Shown: piece by piece, positions 49,321 through 61,907 of the stretch
Layout: each line of letters starts with the position of its first letter
Numbering within the stretch: the first letter of the stretch is position 1
NCBI GenBank assembly: GCA_013396635.1
Contig: WBMW01005315.1
Span: 744,001-808,000 of the forward strand
From: Penelope pileata
Taxonomy: Eukaryota; Chordata; Aves; Galliformes; Cracidae
Length of the DNA stretch: 64,000 nucleotides
Direction of reading: 5' to 3'
Program-made: the position numbers and the translations under genes
The notes under the pieces: model-generated
What the model was told of the DNA's origin: nothing
The model's database searches: none
Seen by the model: only the letters and a program-made list of their open reading frames with translations

Positions 49321-49969
49321 CAACAGAAATTATATGAATTTTAACTTTAGCACACTGCTCTGGCTTTAGCAGTGTAACAATGTAATGGCTGTTGCTGGAA
49401 TGGGTTGTCACCAAGTGCCAAACTCTAATTTTGCCAACGGACAGAATTTCTCTATCAGCATTAGGAACATGTCCTTTGTGTTTACCCTTCTACAGTCCAG
49501 CATCAAATGCAGCTCAGTGCACAGGAGAGGCTGGCTCTCCAACAGGACATTCCCTCCCATTTTCAAGGAAGGTTGCTCAGGTGGTTAACCTTCCCCATGC
49601 CGCTTTTGGTAGAAGGGTACTAATTAAACCCGTCTGGAGTGCATCTCCTTCTTTCACCCTTAAATCCATACATTTAAGCATTAGTACTGGACAATAAATC
49701 AAAACGAGTTTAGTTCTCAGGGTACATTTACAATGAAACTGTGGCTCATTTTCTAGCAAAACTGCCACACTGCATGGGGCAGCTGATAAAACCATTTGGT
49801 TGGCTCAGATCTATTTTTACTGACTCAGCAGAGGGAAAGCTGTCAGTTTAATGAATATGACCTTCTGTGCAACACAGGACACACAGTTCTTGGAACGATA
49901 GAGGAAATAGTGAGGAGACCAAAAGCATCCCAATGTGGTGTTTGGCAAATGTTCTGTGTTTAGGTCATG

Positions 49970-49998
49970 GTGTGTATGTGCACGTACATGCACATATG
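49970..49998. repeat. 29-bp alternating purine-pyrimidine tract (potential Z-DNA)
   Basis: GTGTGTATGTGCACGTACAT followed by GCACATATG alternates purine and pyrimidine at every position. GT/CA and GC steps favour left-handed DNA under torsional stress. It is not a simple (CA)n array, because TA, GC and CG steps are mixed in. Confidence 0.9.
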
Positions 49999-52900
49999 AG
50001 CACATAAAATTTTGCACAGGGGATGATGGGAAAGGAAGATTCAAAATTCAGCAGCTTAATGTCGTTTGGAGGATGTCAGATGTATATTGCCAGGGACAGA
50101 ACAGTCATTTCTTGTGGGGAAAAAAACTAATTGTGGGGGAATTCCAGAAGTTTCAAAAATTACCCCGAGCATTTCCGAAACGTTCTAGAGGCTTTTAGAC
50201 TCTTGTAACATCATCCAGATCTACCAATCATACATAGGCCCGTTTGCATTTTTATTCAGCCAAATTGGAGTCTTTGTGGAAAAAGGACAGTTATTTAAAG
50301 AAAAAAAAGTCATCCAGAAATCTTGTCATAAAATGAAATTAATTAAAATATGCCTTATCATAACTAAAAAAAGAAAAAAAAAAGTTCTATTAAAGTCTGG
50401 ATTCCTGAAGATGCCAAGATTTGAAGTCTGTATTCTCAATAAAAGGTTATACAGTCTGTCTTGCCAATCCCAAGTGTTCAAAAATCATGAAATAGGCATG
50501 GAAGTGAAACACTCTTTTAAAACAACACATTAGCCTTTGGCTTCTGGATTTCTGAACTTTAGCTGCCCACATTTTCAAGGTTACTTTTGCAGTCATCTTG
50601 ACCGGAAATTAATGCAATAAATGAAATAGAAGAGGAAAGAATACAGATTTTCACACAGTACCTGGACTTGAGGGGCTGACACTTTGTCAGTGAAGCTCTG
50701 AGTACTGAGAGCCTCATGGTGACAGCATAAGTGCTGGCCCCTGCAGAACAGCCAGCTTCTGTATCAGGGTAGATTGTAGAAGCCACTCTTCATTGCTTAT
50801 CTTTTAAGTGCTGCATTGTAGGATATCTCACTCAGCTAGAAATGACTTTTAAGACAATTGGTCTGACCATCCAAGCTTTTGAGGCAGTTTTTGTTACAAA
50901 GCAGGCTTTAAGAACAGCTATCTTAATTAGCATTTGCAGACCCTTAATCAATAGCCATTAGTAGTTCCGTAGTTTTTGACAACAGCTGACCAAATCAGGG
51001 CCATGATCCAACTGATAGCTCCCAGCATCTACACCACTTGAATTCACAAAAACAGGAGCTTTTATTGCCAGCCTGGGTGAATAATGGCTGAACAGATGCT
51101 GTGGGGAGAATGTGCTATCACAGCAAGTGCTGTGGCTCTTGTCACCTCCCTCTTGCAGGCAGGAAGGCAGGGCTTCATTTTTGACTTGCCTCCTATTGTC
51201 CCTGAACTGGGAGAGGATAAATGGGAAACAGTGGACCAAGGCTGCATCTGCAGAATTTATTTTTCAGGGGCAGTGCAACCTTTCTCCAATGAATGGGCCA
51301 ATTTTCAGACGGGTTAAATATCTAAGGGTGTGAATTAATTGATTTTCAGCATCGCAATAGGATGTACAAGTTTTGCTCTGTGATCACTGCTTAGCAGTCT
51401 GCTGCTGCAGAGGGGCACAAAGGCCATCAGAGCAAAGTTACTCCACCGTCTGCTTTGGAACAGATTTGAAGCAGCAGAGTGAGTTCACTACAGATCACAG
51501 TACTCAGCAGCATTTGGATGAGGAATTTCTGTCCCAGGCCTGGGTCCTCCCAAAGCTGAGTAGCTGTCAAACCACAGCCTCCACGTGTGCCAGTGTGTGA
51601 CTGTGCAAGCAGCAACATTGGTAGCTGGCTGCATCTCCAGCAGCAGGCGCTGGGAGAGGGCATCGACAGCAGGGAAGAGGTGACCCAACAGCTTTAGATT
51701 CACTCCCTTTACTCTGCATTGTTCTTGTAGCATGAGCGTGGTCACACCATTTACCCCTCTGTCTTTCCTTATTCTGTACTGCACACATTAAAGGAAAGGC
51801 TGTGCCTCTTATCTTGGTTTGCTAGCAGAGCAAGCCTCAAGACATGCCTTACAAAGCTAGCCATAACAAATGCACACTAGCAAGCTATTAGCGGGATCTG
51901 ACAATATTATGCTAAACTAAAATGGAAGCCCAAAGGAGCCACGTGTACGTGCATCGTTGCAGTTCTGATCCTTCCAAAGTCTGTCTTTTTAGAAGCATTC
52001 AAGAAGACCGCTGCTCAGGCTGTAGTTCTGGCCAGAGCAGAGGCAAGAGCTGCCTTACCCTGCGAATGCGGTACCAAAGGCTTGAGTGGCTCAGGGCTGA
52101 ATGTCACCTTCAGCAAGGTCCTCCACCATCCTGGGAGAGCCTGCAGTGCCACAAGACTAGGAAGGAGACTGTCCGTGCACACCAAGATTTAAGTGCAACT
52201 TAACCCTCTCACTTCCTGCTGATCTCTGCTGGTCATAGGTTACAGCAGAGGCTGCTCCAACGGGCACTGGTAGGATTGGAGCATTATCTCTCTCCCAGCA
52301 GGTCAGGCTGAGAAGGATGACTTGGCACACATCAGAAAAAGCAGGGAAGCATGCTGCAATTAGCTAACCACACCCACAATGCCAAAAAAGCGAATGTGAA
52401 AAGATGCTGCCATGCCAGCCCTGAGAAAACAGAGCCTGTGGACTGCACTGCACAGGGCAGCATATCCCCCAGAGCAGCACAGTCGTGCTTTCGAAGTGAC
52501 ACGGGCGAGCATGTGTGTCACTGGTAACACGCAGGGAGCTTGGTCAGCATATGGCTTGGCACAATGCAGACCAGGTCCTGCTGGATTCCAGCTCTGCTCC
52601 CTGTTGCTGTGTGCTCCTGTGCTTGCAAGAGCTCCATTTGCCAGCACCCATGAGACCCTGCGCTGCAGGAATGACGAAGCAGGAGTTACGCAGACAAATG
52701 CATTTTATGAGAAACAATTACAGAACAGAGCAGATCTGTGCGAGAGGAACTGGGTAAAACATTGCTAGGGAAGGTCTGCAGTAAGTGTAGTTCTGAGGGA
52801 AATGGTATGGCACCGGCCCCTGCCAAATTGTTTAATTTTCCCTAAAATTGGCAACACACTGAGAAGGGGAGTGGGAGTATGAGAATCCTCATTTACTAGG

Positions 52901-53704
52901 GAGCTCTCTGTCTGTCTCTGGAGATATAATAAGCTTCACAGCTTGTTCTCTGCTTATGCCTTATACTCCTGAAGAGCCCTTTTTGGTTAGAATAAACAAA
53001 GGCTTCCCTGGCCATGGCAGAACAGAACGCTGTGCAGTTCTCCAAAGGACCAGAGTGAGTTGCACCACAAAGGAGGAAACAGCATGGCACTTCCTTTGAA
53101 GCAAAGATAAAACTAGTTACACTCAGTGTCTATGGTCTTTCATTTAGCGGAAGAATGAGAGATGAATAATAGATGGTCCCCTGGAAATATTGTTCCACCA
53201 GCTCTTAGTTGGAATCAGGCAACGCTAATACATTAAGAACATTCAAGATTATCCTGTTTAATCTCCATAATGATACAGTAATTTTAGCCTGGTAAGAAGC
53301 AATGACAACTTCCCCTCTCCCCCATAAAGACCTTGAATCCATAAGTGGAAGTAGGTCTTAGCCATGTCCCAAGACAACAGATAAAGAGCCTTTAGCTTCA
53401 CTGTCATTCTCTAGAAGTGTCAGATAACCAGGACATGATGTAAGGTATTGTGATTATGGAACAATAAACCACTGAAACGCTTCAGAATGCAAGGGATCTC
53501 TTCAAAAAAATAGTGCCTTGGAGATACAAAGTAGATTAGCGTTGATTAGTTGAGAGTTAGACAGTCAATCAGAAATATAAGGGACAGCAACAGGTTAATA
53601 AACCTTTGTTTACTGCAGAGGGATTTGGTTTGGGCTTGCCACATTTCCAGGGCAGGTCGAAGGACGGAGCCATACCATACAAAGTCACCACTCACAATGG
53701 ACTG

Positions 53705-53755
53705 AATATATGTTTATCAGTTAACATATCAGTTAATATATGTTTATCAGTTAAG
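53705..53755. repeat. 30-bp-period tandem duplication
   Basis: AATATATGTTTATCAGTTAA recurs exactly 30 bp later, with a partial third related piece (CATATCAGTTAA) between the copies. AT-rich. Confidence 0.9.
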
Positions 53756-54461
53756 TCTTTCAGCTATTAAGATTTAATACCTGTAAAAGTCCACACCAAT
53801 CCCAGAGATCATCCCAGCAAAGTAAAGGAAAACAGGTGCTTGGATGTACTGGAGTGTTTGGTAAAAGCTTAGCATTCAGGCCTAAAAGTATGGCTTCGTT
53901 AAACAGGCATTAATTCACACGTACTCTGCTGTAGAAGTAGCTTCTAAAAAATAAGCTTCTTATTTTTGCTTCTTATGAGAGATCAGCCCACTGCAATACC
54001 CCACCAATTTATGTGAAATGTTAAAAATAGCTTACAGTGTGTTTCCTTGCCGCTTGACCCGAATGCGAAACAATTGTGTTGCATGGTAGAGCATCCCTTT
54101 GGCTGCTGGGAGCTTGCAAGACAAACGATTCTTTATTGTTTTGTGTCTAAGAGGTGTACAGCATTTTGCCTCATGGCTTGCAGACTGTAGTGCTCCACAG
54201 AGCCCAGCAACATGCCCAGGAACAGAAGGCATTGAGGAGGAGCCTCAGAGCCGCTGTTTCCCTGCCTTGCAGTAGGTTACTGCTCTTGCACTTCCCTAAG
54301 AGTAGTTGGGGTTCAGGAGAGACATGGGTTATCATCTGAGAAGGTGCAAAAGCCCAGAAAACATCTAAAACTCTACTTAACTAGTAAATCCAGAATGTAA
54401 CTATGTTGGCACAGTCAGACTCCAAAGAAAGATGAGGCCCTCCATATATCCTGCCCCACTT

Positions 54462-54642
54462 AGAATCACAGAATCATAGAATGGTTCAGGTTGGAAGGGA
54501 CCTTAGAGGTCATCTTGTTCCAACCCCCCTGCCATGAGCAAGGATACCTCCCACTAGACCAGGTTGCTCAAAGTCCCATCCAGCCTGGCTTTGAATACTT
54601 CCAGGGACAAGTAACTTCCACTTCTCAAAGCCTGAACAGCCG
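54462..54642 (-). mobile_element. CR1 LINE 3' fragment, the least diverged in the window
   Basis: GAATCACAGAATCATAGAAT, then GGTTCAGGTTGGAAGGGACC, TTAGAGGTCATCTTGTTCCA, ACCCCCCTGCCATGAGCAAG, CACTAGACCAGGTTGCTCAA, AGTCCCATCCAGCCTGGCTT. This is the full order of the CR1 3' UTR read in reverse, with few substitutions, so relatively young. 5'-truncated to about 180 bp. Sense to NRG1. Confidence 0.97.
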
Positions 54643-56080
54643 CCCAAGAGTACAGTCCTATACAGAGTACCATAACAACATTCTTCAAATAAAAGGCATT
54701 ACTTTTCAAGTATCTGCAAGTTTTCTTGCGAATCTATCATTCCCCCAGCAAGCTTGACCCTGAATGATAAGTCAGCAGCAAAGGGATGCTACAAACAAGA
54801 TGCTTTGCAGCACGTGGAGCTGAGGGCATGGGAGCATGCTGCTCGGCTCAGTGCAGTTCTCTGCAGGGACAGGTCATGGACCAGAGGCACTCTTTTGGGG
54901 CCCCCCTCCAGACCTCCAGCTCCATGAACATCTCTGTTCTTGCCGAAGTAGCCCAGTGCCAGCCATGACATTTATAAATGGGAGTCTACACTGATCATAC
55001 AGAAAACAGGAATTTAAAACTGGGTTCTTGGAGATAAGATGGATGGAAAAGCCGCTTGTCCATTTGTTTGCACATCCACCTCGCGAGAAGCAAGAACGAG
55101 TCTCACCTGGGCAGTACGCTGAGTTCATATGCTGGTAAGGCCAGTTTTTCTCTCTGACTAATGGACCACTGAAGAAGATCATTACAATGTAAGAGCAAAG
55201 CAAAATTAGATTGCCTAGCTCCAGAACTGTTTGTTTCATTTCTAAGTGGGGTTTAAAGCATTGTCATGGTGCCCTGCCCTCACCTTGAAGCATCAGGATA
55301 ATTTGGGACATGGCTGAAAACACATTTGTGTCTTCTGTAAATGCCATTGTGGCAGAGCTGAACTCAGGCCTTCAGAACATACAGCTTCTTGGGGTGTCCC
55401 AGTGCTGACTTTGGCACAGAAGACATCATCACATGCAAACCTTCATTTAACCTCTCTCCTCAATCTGGCAGCGACCCACTCCCACGGGTGGTGGCTTCTA
55501 CCAAGCCATCTATCCGTAACAAACCCTGTGTTAACATCGGCATTTTCCACTCTGAAGCAACGGCATTAACTGACTCAAGAGCTGATTTCATGCAGGACAC
55601 TCGGAGTAGAGCACATCTAATGTAATCAATTTTACATTTCTAGCTGAGGCAGTGCTTAGGTTGCTTTTTGCTAACAGCAGCAGCTATACGGTACTGGTAT
55701 GTATAGTATCCCTGCTGCAGAGAAAAGCAAACTGGCAGGAGAAGAAAGGATTGTTCCTGGCATCATTTCTCCACCTACACAGCAGAAGGCAGAGCTGTTT
55801 CAAGTCAAACAATTATCCTCAATTTATTACACTAATGACAACAGTGAAGGGCAAAGCTAAAAAATCTTTCTGGACAGGGCTGACCACCTAGGAAAGGGGG
55901 GCTCCAGTGAAGAAATCGCACTCAGACCTGTGAGTCCCCCTGCTACGTCACCAGTTCTCGAGACAGTCCTGTACTGTCCTACCTCAAGGGTGTTCAAAAT
56001 GGCCAGGCTGATTTTGCATATTTGTGCATGAAAATTGAAAATAGCAAAGATTTGGAAAGTTGCAACTGATCTCTACTAAG

Positions 56081-56105
56081 AAAACAAACAAACAAACAAA
56101 CAAAA
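56081..56105. repeat. (CAAA)n microsatellite
   Basis: Five or so AAAC/CAAA units in a row on the plus strand. Confidence 0.95.
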
Positions 56106-57770
56106 TAACTCCAGAAAACAGAAACAAACACAAACAGCCAGACCCTGCAGCTGGTTGAGCTTCAGCCAACAGTAACCCTTCAACATATAAAACTCTAACT
56201 TGGGGAAATACGATCCCTAAACTTTAGCTAAATGTTCAATTGTCAAATGTCAATGAAGTACAACATTGCTACTTTTTTCTAAAGGAAGCCATTAGCAAAC
56301 AGTCTGAGGCAAGGACAGAAAAACAGCCTAATTTGAAATGTCAGGATCTGATTTTGTTTACGTTTATTTCATCCATTTTTAAAAATAAATGCCAGAAAGG
56401 AATGCATTCTAACAGTGAAAACCTACTTTCTTCCTTCTTACTACAACCTCTAAAAGATCTGGAACTGAAGGATTCTGGAATGATTTTTGCTCCACTATAT
56501 CTTTATGCAAACGTGTTCAATATATTTGTAATTTTCTCCCTTTCTTCCTGGATTTCCGTTACTATGTGTCACCCATTAAAGACAGGACAGCTGCCTCTCA
56601 GGCTGTGAGATTTCTCTCTTAGCACTGCTGCAGGTTGCCTCAGCGGTACTGGCTAAATCACACACTCCTCTGGAAGAGAGCTGCTGGTGCTCAGAGGCTG
56701 TGAGCTCACCCAAGCAAGGAAAAATGTTTCTAAGCTGTTACCTGCAACGTTATTATTGACATGCTCTCTGTGAAACGAGGGTGAGGGGTATATTTCCCTA
56801 GTTCTCTCACAGGCTGGTAGTGGAAACGAGTGCAGGCTGGTGTCAACATGCGTGTTGGGAGATTCAATGGAAGATCACTGCTTCTCTGTTCTCCACATCT
56901 CATACTGTGCAAGCTGGAGTCCTAGCTGGCCCCGCAGTGTGTTTTGCTGACACCAGCAGTGATGTTGCAAATCTCACAGCACCAGCACTATGCAGGCTAC
57001 CAGGGCAAACAACATCAGCCTTATGTCTGCAGCAACATCCTTCTTTCCTTACAGCTCTGAACACTCCCATGCCAGCGCCCCTGCATATTTTCAAAGGGGA
57101 AGGTGAAATGCCCCCATAACCCAGATTTGCATGATCCAGCATGAAAACATCTCCCCACGACTCTTCACAACAACCACCTACCCAGGATCTCAGTACTCTT
57201 CAGCATGCAGCCCAAAGGGCTTGCACGCACTGCAGTGACATTTCAATCACAGTCATCATTTCCCCTTCAGACTGAAGCCCATTAGCTTCTAAACTAGGCA
57301 GCTTCCCGGTGCTCAGCTGAAGGAAGCACTTTGTTGGGAGTACAATCAATCTTACCACAAAACTGTGGCTGGAACTCTCTCAGGTGATTGAACAGTCACA
57401 TGAGAGAAAAATGACACAATTCAAGGGTTGCTCTTAACTGAGCTAGGACATGAAAAATGAAAAGTGTCACTATATTACTTTGACTTCCTTACATCACCAC
57501 CCCCAAATAAGAGCCATGAAGTGCAGCCCCTCCATGATGGACTTATGCATAATTCAAAACATGAGCTGCATTCAGGAGCAGATCTCTCAGTCCAAGTCTG
57601 CTAAGAATGCCAAGCAGCATGAGCCTGAAAGCTTCCCAAGCAGAGAAAAGGGCAGATCACTACCACTGCAAGAAAATGAAGCACAAGACGGAGATCACAT
57701 GAAAAAGTCAAAACCTGACAACTTTAAAAATTCTGTTAGCATGTGAGCAACTCCAGAATCTCTCATAGTT

Positions 57771-57828
57771 TTGCAGCTATCTGTGGATTTACAGCTATCT
57801 ATGGAACTACAGCTATCTGTAGTTCTGC
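57771..57828. repeat. About 18-bp tandem repeat, three copies
   Basis: TTGCAGCTATCTGTGGAT, TTACAGCTATCTATGGAAC and TACAGCTATCTGTAG share the core CAGCTATCT. Each carries a CAGCTA (E-box-like) half and an AGATAG on the opposite strand. Confidence 0.85.
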
Positions 57829-59379
57829 TACACAATCATCTTATGTTTTATGGATATTCACTCTGTGGACTCCCCACAAGAATAGAACGTAATGCTCCTT
57901 AAGTTAGCAGGATTTAAAGCAGAATTGTATTAGATTTCAAGTGATCCTTCCAACATTTCTTCTGTTTTTACATCGAACCACAGAGAGGTCGAGCTGCAGC
58001 TGGAAAGGAGCTGAGAAGTTCCTGAACTGACTGCTAAGTAAAACAAAGGCCACTGTTGCTGGACTGCCCTTTAGTTTTCAGGGGAAATTAGAGTTAACAT
58101 GGAGGTAAGGAGCTGTTTGAAATACCTATTGTAAGGATGGAGAAATTTGCATTCACCTATAGTCACCAGAGAGCGTGACTGGAATTCACGAAAGCTTCTC
58201 CCTTGATGAGATTGAGATATGAACCAATTACCGCAGGGGTAGCAAGCAACCACGGTGGTGGCAGTAATGGCTGGCACGTGTGTGATTACTGTGATTGATT
58301 CAGGTCAGTTAACCCCCAGATAAAAAAATCCAGCATTTGAACTGGCTGTTTCTTCAAACAATATGGTTGAGTTCTAGCTAGTAATCCATTTTCAGCTCAC
58401 TCTCACATGATGGGGTGTTTTCTTGCCATATCTGAACACTGAACATCTTCTGTTATGATATGACCTATGGTTATGCAAAATTAATGGTGAAGTCATTTGT
58501 CTGATCTTTCTGTATTGACTGATATTTTTAAGTCTTCCTCTGCAAGCTCAAGATTTACATGACTCGCACAATATTTATAAGCTGTGTTTTTAAAAAATGT
58601 TCTCAGTGTTTCCATTAAGTCAACATTTTGGATTAATTATCAGGGACATTTTGTCATCATGTCATCACCACCCATTTGTAAAATAGAGAAACATATGAAA
58701 ATTAATGTACAAATTAAGTGTAAGTTAGCATCAGACAGCAGTGCTGGTACAGCCACTTGTTAAAGTCAACATGTATGAGAACTCTGAAAGTATCAGCAAC
58801 AGCCCTGAGAAGACATCGCAGATATTTTCTAATATATAAAAGCATGAGCACAGCACAGGCATATACTAGTCCACAACATGGGGAATCAGCTACATAACTG
58901 CTAGGGGCAATGCAATTTAGATACTAAATTCTTATTTGAGTGCTGGCATACTGACATGCCATGTTCAGTGCATCTCAGCCCTGCTCAGGAGGTGTCAGAA
59001 TAATCTCCTGGCTTTTTTTCCTTCAGCCCCATCCACTATCAAGTTCCCCTCCCCTGTCAGCTTCTGCCCAGCTAAGTGGCTTAAGGGAATTGATACTTCC
59101 TCTGATTCACAGCTGTAAATCTGCTTCCTGGGCTTGTAACCAGTTATCTGTGTACGCTCACAGAACATGTCTTTTTATTCCTTCCTCCAAATTTGGAGAA
59201 GGAAAAACTGCAAATGCTAAACAGTCGATTAGCAACAATTAGGAAAATTACAGGGTTGCTTGGAAAGCTACTTATCTGAGGGATCTCCATTAATCTCTAT
59301 TGGGTGGTGAATTCATATGCTTGGAGGTAGCAGGCAACAGAAAGGTTGCCAGCTGTGCTCTCAAATCTTTCCACGTTCA

Positions 59380-59403
59380 AAAGCCAGCATGTATGCTGGC
59401 TTT
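59380..59403. repeat. Perfect 11-bp inverted repeat with a 2-nt centre
   Basis: AAAGCCAGCAT and ATGCTGGCTTT flank GT, giving a 24-nt near-palindrome. It can extrude a cruciform or fold as a tight hairpin. No transposon context. Confidence 0.9.
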
Positions 59404-60044
59404 CCTGGCCATATACCATTTTATAGAGCACAGGGAGAATTTTGAGGCATCTTCCTGTTAACTGACTTTGAAAAAAAAAGGTTCTGTGTGCTAACGCATT
59501 GATTGGCTGTTTGATCCAGAAACACAGCCTCTCTGTGCACGCAAACAGAATACACACACAGCTGTATGTCATGAAAATTACATAGCTGAATGAGTTTGTA
59601 AAAATTGTTACTGATAACCTTCACAATCTATTAACTCTATTGCTAAATCAAAGCCTCCAAAAAGCAGGGTGGGCTGATAAACCTCCACAAGGCAAAAGCT
59701 GGAGTGCACCAAGGGCTTTTGCACAAAGAGACAGGAGGAAATCCAATGACTGCGAGCCACACTCCTGCAAAGGCAGAGCAAAGTGGCTCCAGCCCTCGGG
59801 GAGGCTGGGGAAAAGAGGGCACAAAGGGCACTTCCTTGGGCTTCAGCATCAGTGAGGAGCGTGCAGTCAGCACGAGCTGATGGCAAGAGGATCTGCCTTG
59901 CAGAGGTTCACCGAGAAGTGCAGCACGGACAAAGAAGGGATAATTGCATTCATAGTCCAGCCCCTTAGCAGGATGAAAAGCTGCTTTCTGGCCTCCTGCA
60001 AGGTCCCAGGCAGACTGCAGGTATCTATGGATTTAAGGAATAGA

Positions 60045-60057
60045 TTTTTTTTTTTTT
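60045..60057. repeat. T13 homopolymer
   Basis: Uninterrupted T run on the plus strand, no retroelement recognised next to it. Confidence 0.9.
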
Positions 60058-60396
60058 CCAAGAAACGGTCAGGCATCTCCTGCTTGCTGTACTTTGCAGA
60101 TTTAACTGCTTCTTCTCAGTTTTCCAGCACTTTTCTGGCAGCTTTATGATGTTTCTCTGCTGCTTGTATGAGCTCAAGAGTTTCTAAGAACCCTCATCAG
60201 CACAGCAGGAAGCCTATAGCTGTCCGCCACAGGGACAGCAGTTTGTTTCCCGACCAGCTCAGACTAGATGCAGACATGATTATTCTCCCATTCCCCTACA
60301 GCTCTCTCACCCTGATACACGTCTCCCTTACTACTGCCTCCACATTGATAACTGTCCTGCTGAGTGCACCCATGGCCCAAGGCTCAAGAAGCACTG

Positions 60397-60440
60397 TCTT
60401 GAAAATACCAAAATATCTTGAAAATACCAGCTATCTTGAA
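60397..60440. repeat. About 19-bp tandem repeat, two full and one partial copy
   Basis: TCTTGAAAATACCA at 60397 and 60416, then a degenerate TCTTGAATTCACCA at about 60434. Confidence 0.85.
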
Positions 60441-61886
60441 TTCACCAGACATTGTGACTTTCTTAATATGATCATGCTCCTGAATCCCCATGTCCTGTAT
60501 CAATACAAATGCCTGGGCATCATGCTGCCCTACCAGGCTGAGTCCATGGGACAGAAACGTGAGAAGAAATGCAATCATATAACTGCATTTGAACTGGGTA
60601 GACGGAGCAATGCACAAACACCAAAATCCTTCTCTCCCACACATACACACTCAGGGGATGCTGTCATCTGTAGAAGGAAGAATCAAATATTGGAGGAGCT
60701 GAGACAATAAACTAAATGATGGGAAAGCTCATGCAATGATCCTTGGGCCAACATTACATGAAGTGCCAGAAGGACACAGAGGGAGAAATCTGTGAAAGCA
60801 AGAGTACAAGTCAAGTGACTGATGGAGTCTGCACAGTTAAAACCATTGAGCTGAACTCCTGCTCACCCAAGAAACTTTGCGGGGGGCATCTTTCAGAGCA
60901 GGACAGAATCAGCTAAGGAATAAGAAAGACGAAAGTACCTCTAAAGTGCACACAACATTGACAAGGAAGGGTAATATCAGTCCTTTATTTCGTTGACTGG
61001 CCCCTAGAGTTATTATTGCACCCCAGGAAGTAGCAGCACGCGGCCCTGGGGACAGCTCAGGAAGCAGGACAGCAAGAGCCACTCTGTGTGTGACATATGG
61101 GTCTTCTGCCCTGGCTGGACATCATTACTTATTTACTGCTTAAAATATTAAACAGGCACTAGCATTAGCTCATGCATCTTGGGTGCTTCTGAACAGTGAC
61201 AGAGAAACCGAACAGTTTTTATCGTCCTTTGTTGGGATTTTGGACTAGCCTGTATGTAAGTATCCTATGAAAGTTATAGCCCTATTCATCCAAAACGAAA
61301 GAAACTGTGAAGGGGGCAGAAATACTTTCAAGACTGAAAACCATTCCCTCCACGGAAGAATTGTGGAGCTCAACCTGCCTGCTCTGACAAAAAGACTTGG
61401 ATTATTACAATCCAAGGGGGGAAATAGATGTCATGGAAGAGTTTTTTAATCTAGGTGAGAAAGGTGCATATGAATGAATATCCAGAATACAAACATATTT
61501 TCAAAGTCAATGTAAGTGGTTCTATTCAAAAGAGAAGATAGAATATGAGAAAAGGCAAACACCATCTTGCTCTTGGTTTTTGCCACTCCAACTGGCACAG
61601 GTCTGGAAGAAACTTTAGTCAGGAAGTTTCTCTGTGTCATGTAGTTTGTGAACTAGAGCATCTCATTGCTCTTCTAGGTTTTATAGAGTTACAGACCAGA
61701 AAATCTTTATGCTAGTGAAAATTCAGGTCATTTGGTTGAAGCTTCAAAACTGAATTCATTACAGAGATTAATTTAGAATAGCAGAAAGCGTAAGTTTCTC
61801 TTCTTGAGATCCAGTCCCATCAGCATTAGACTGATTTCCAGTTAGCACCTTAGAAGATTCAAGTTATTTTTTATGAGCTCAGGGTC

Positions 61887-61907
61887 TTTTTTTTTTTTTT
61901 TTTTTTT
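61887..61907. repeat. T21 homopolymer (poly-A on the minus strand)
   Basis: Twenty-one T on the plus strand. On the minus strand it follows an open 80-codon stretch, which made me consider a retroposed mRNA tail. I see no AATAAA 10-30 bases before it and no recognisable protein, so I leave it as a simple repeat. Confidence 0.9.

Larger units (their letters stand above)
49321..54461 (-). other. NRG1: NRG1 upstream intron, block 9
   Basis: Non-coding. Contains a 29-bp alternating purine-pyrimidine tract (49970-49998), an A-rich tract at 50366-50383 and a 30-bp-period duplication (53705-53755). No exon recognised. Confidence 0.65.

Noticed and set aside
54680..54715. AAATAAAAGGCATTACTTTT resembles the right end of a Galluhop-type mariner.
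   Set aside because: Only about 18 bases match, the following bases diverge from the terminal repeat, and it lies 42 kb from the left-end fragment. It could be chance.
60168..60710. 180-codon plus-strand frame.
   Set aside because: No domain, includes a local tandem repeat, and no splice or promoter context. Probably chance.
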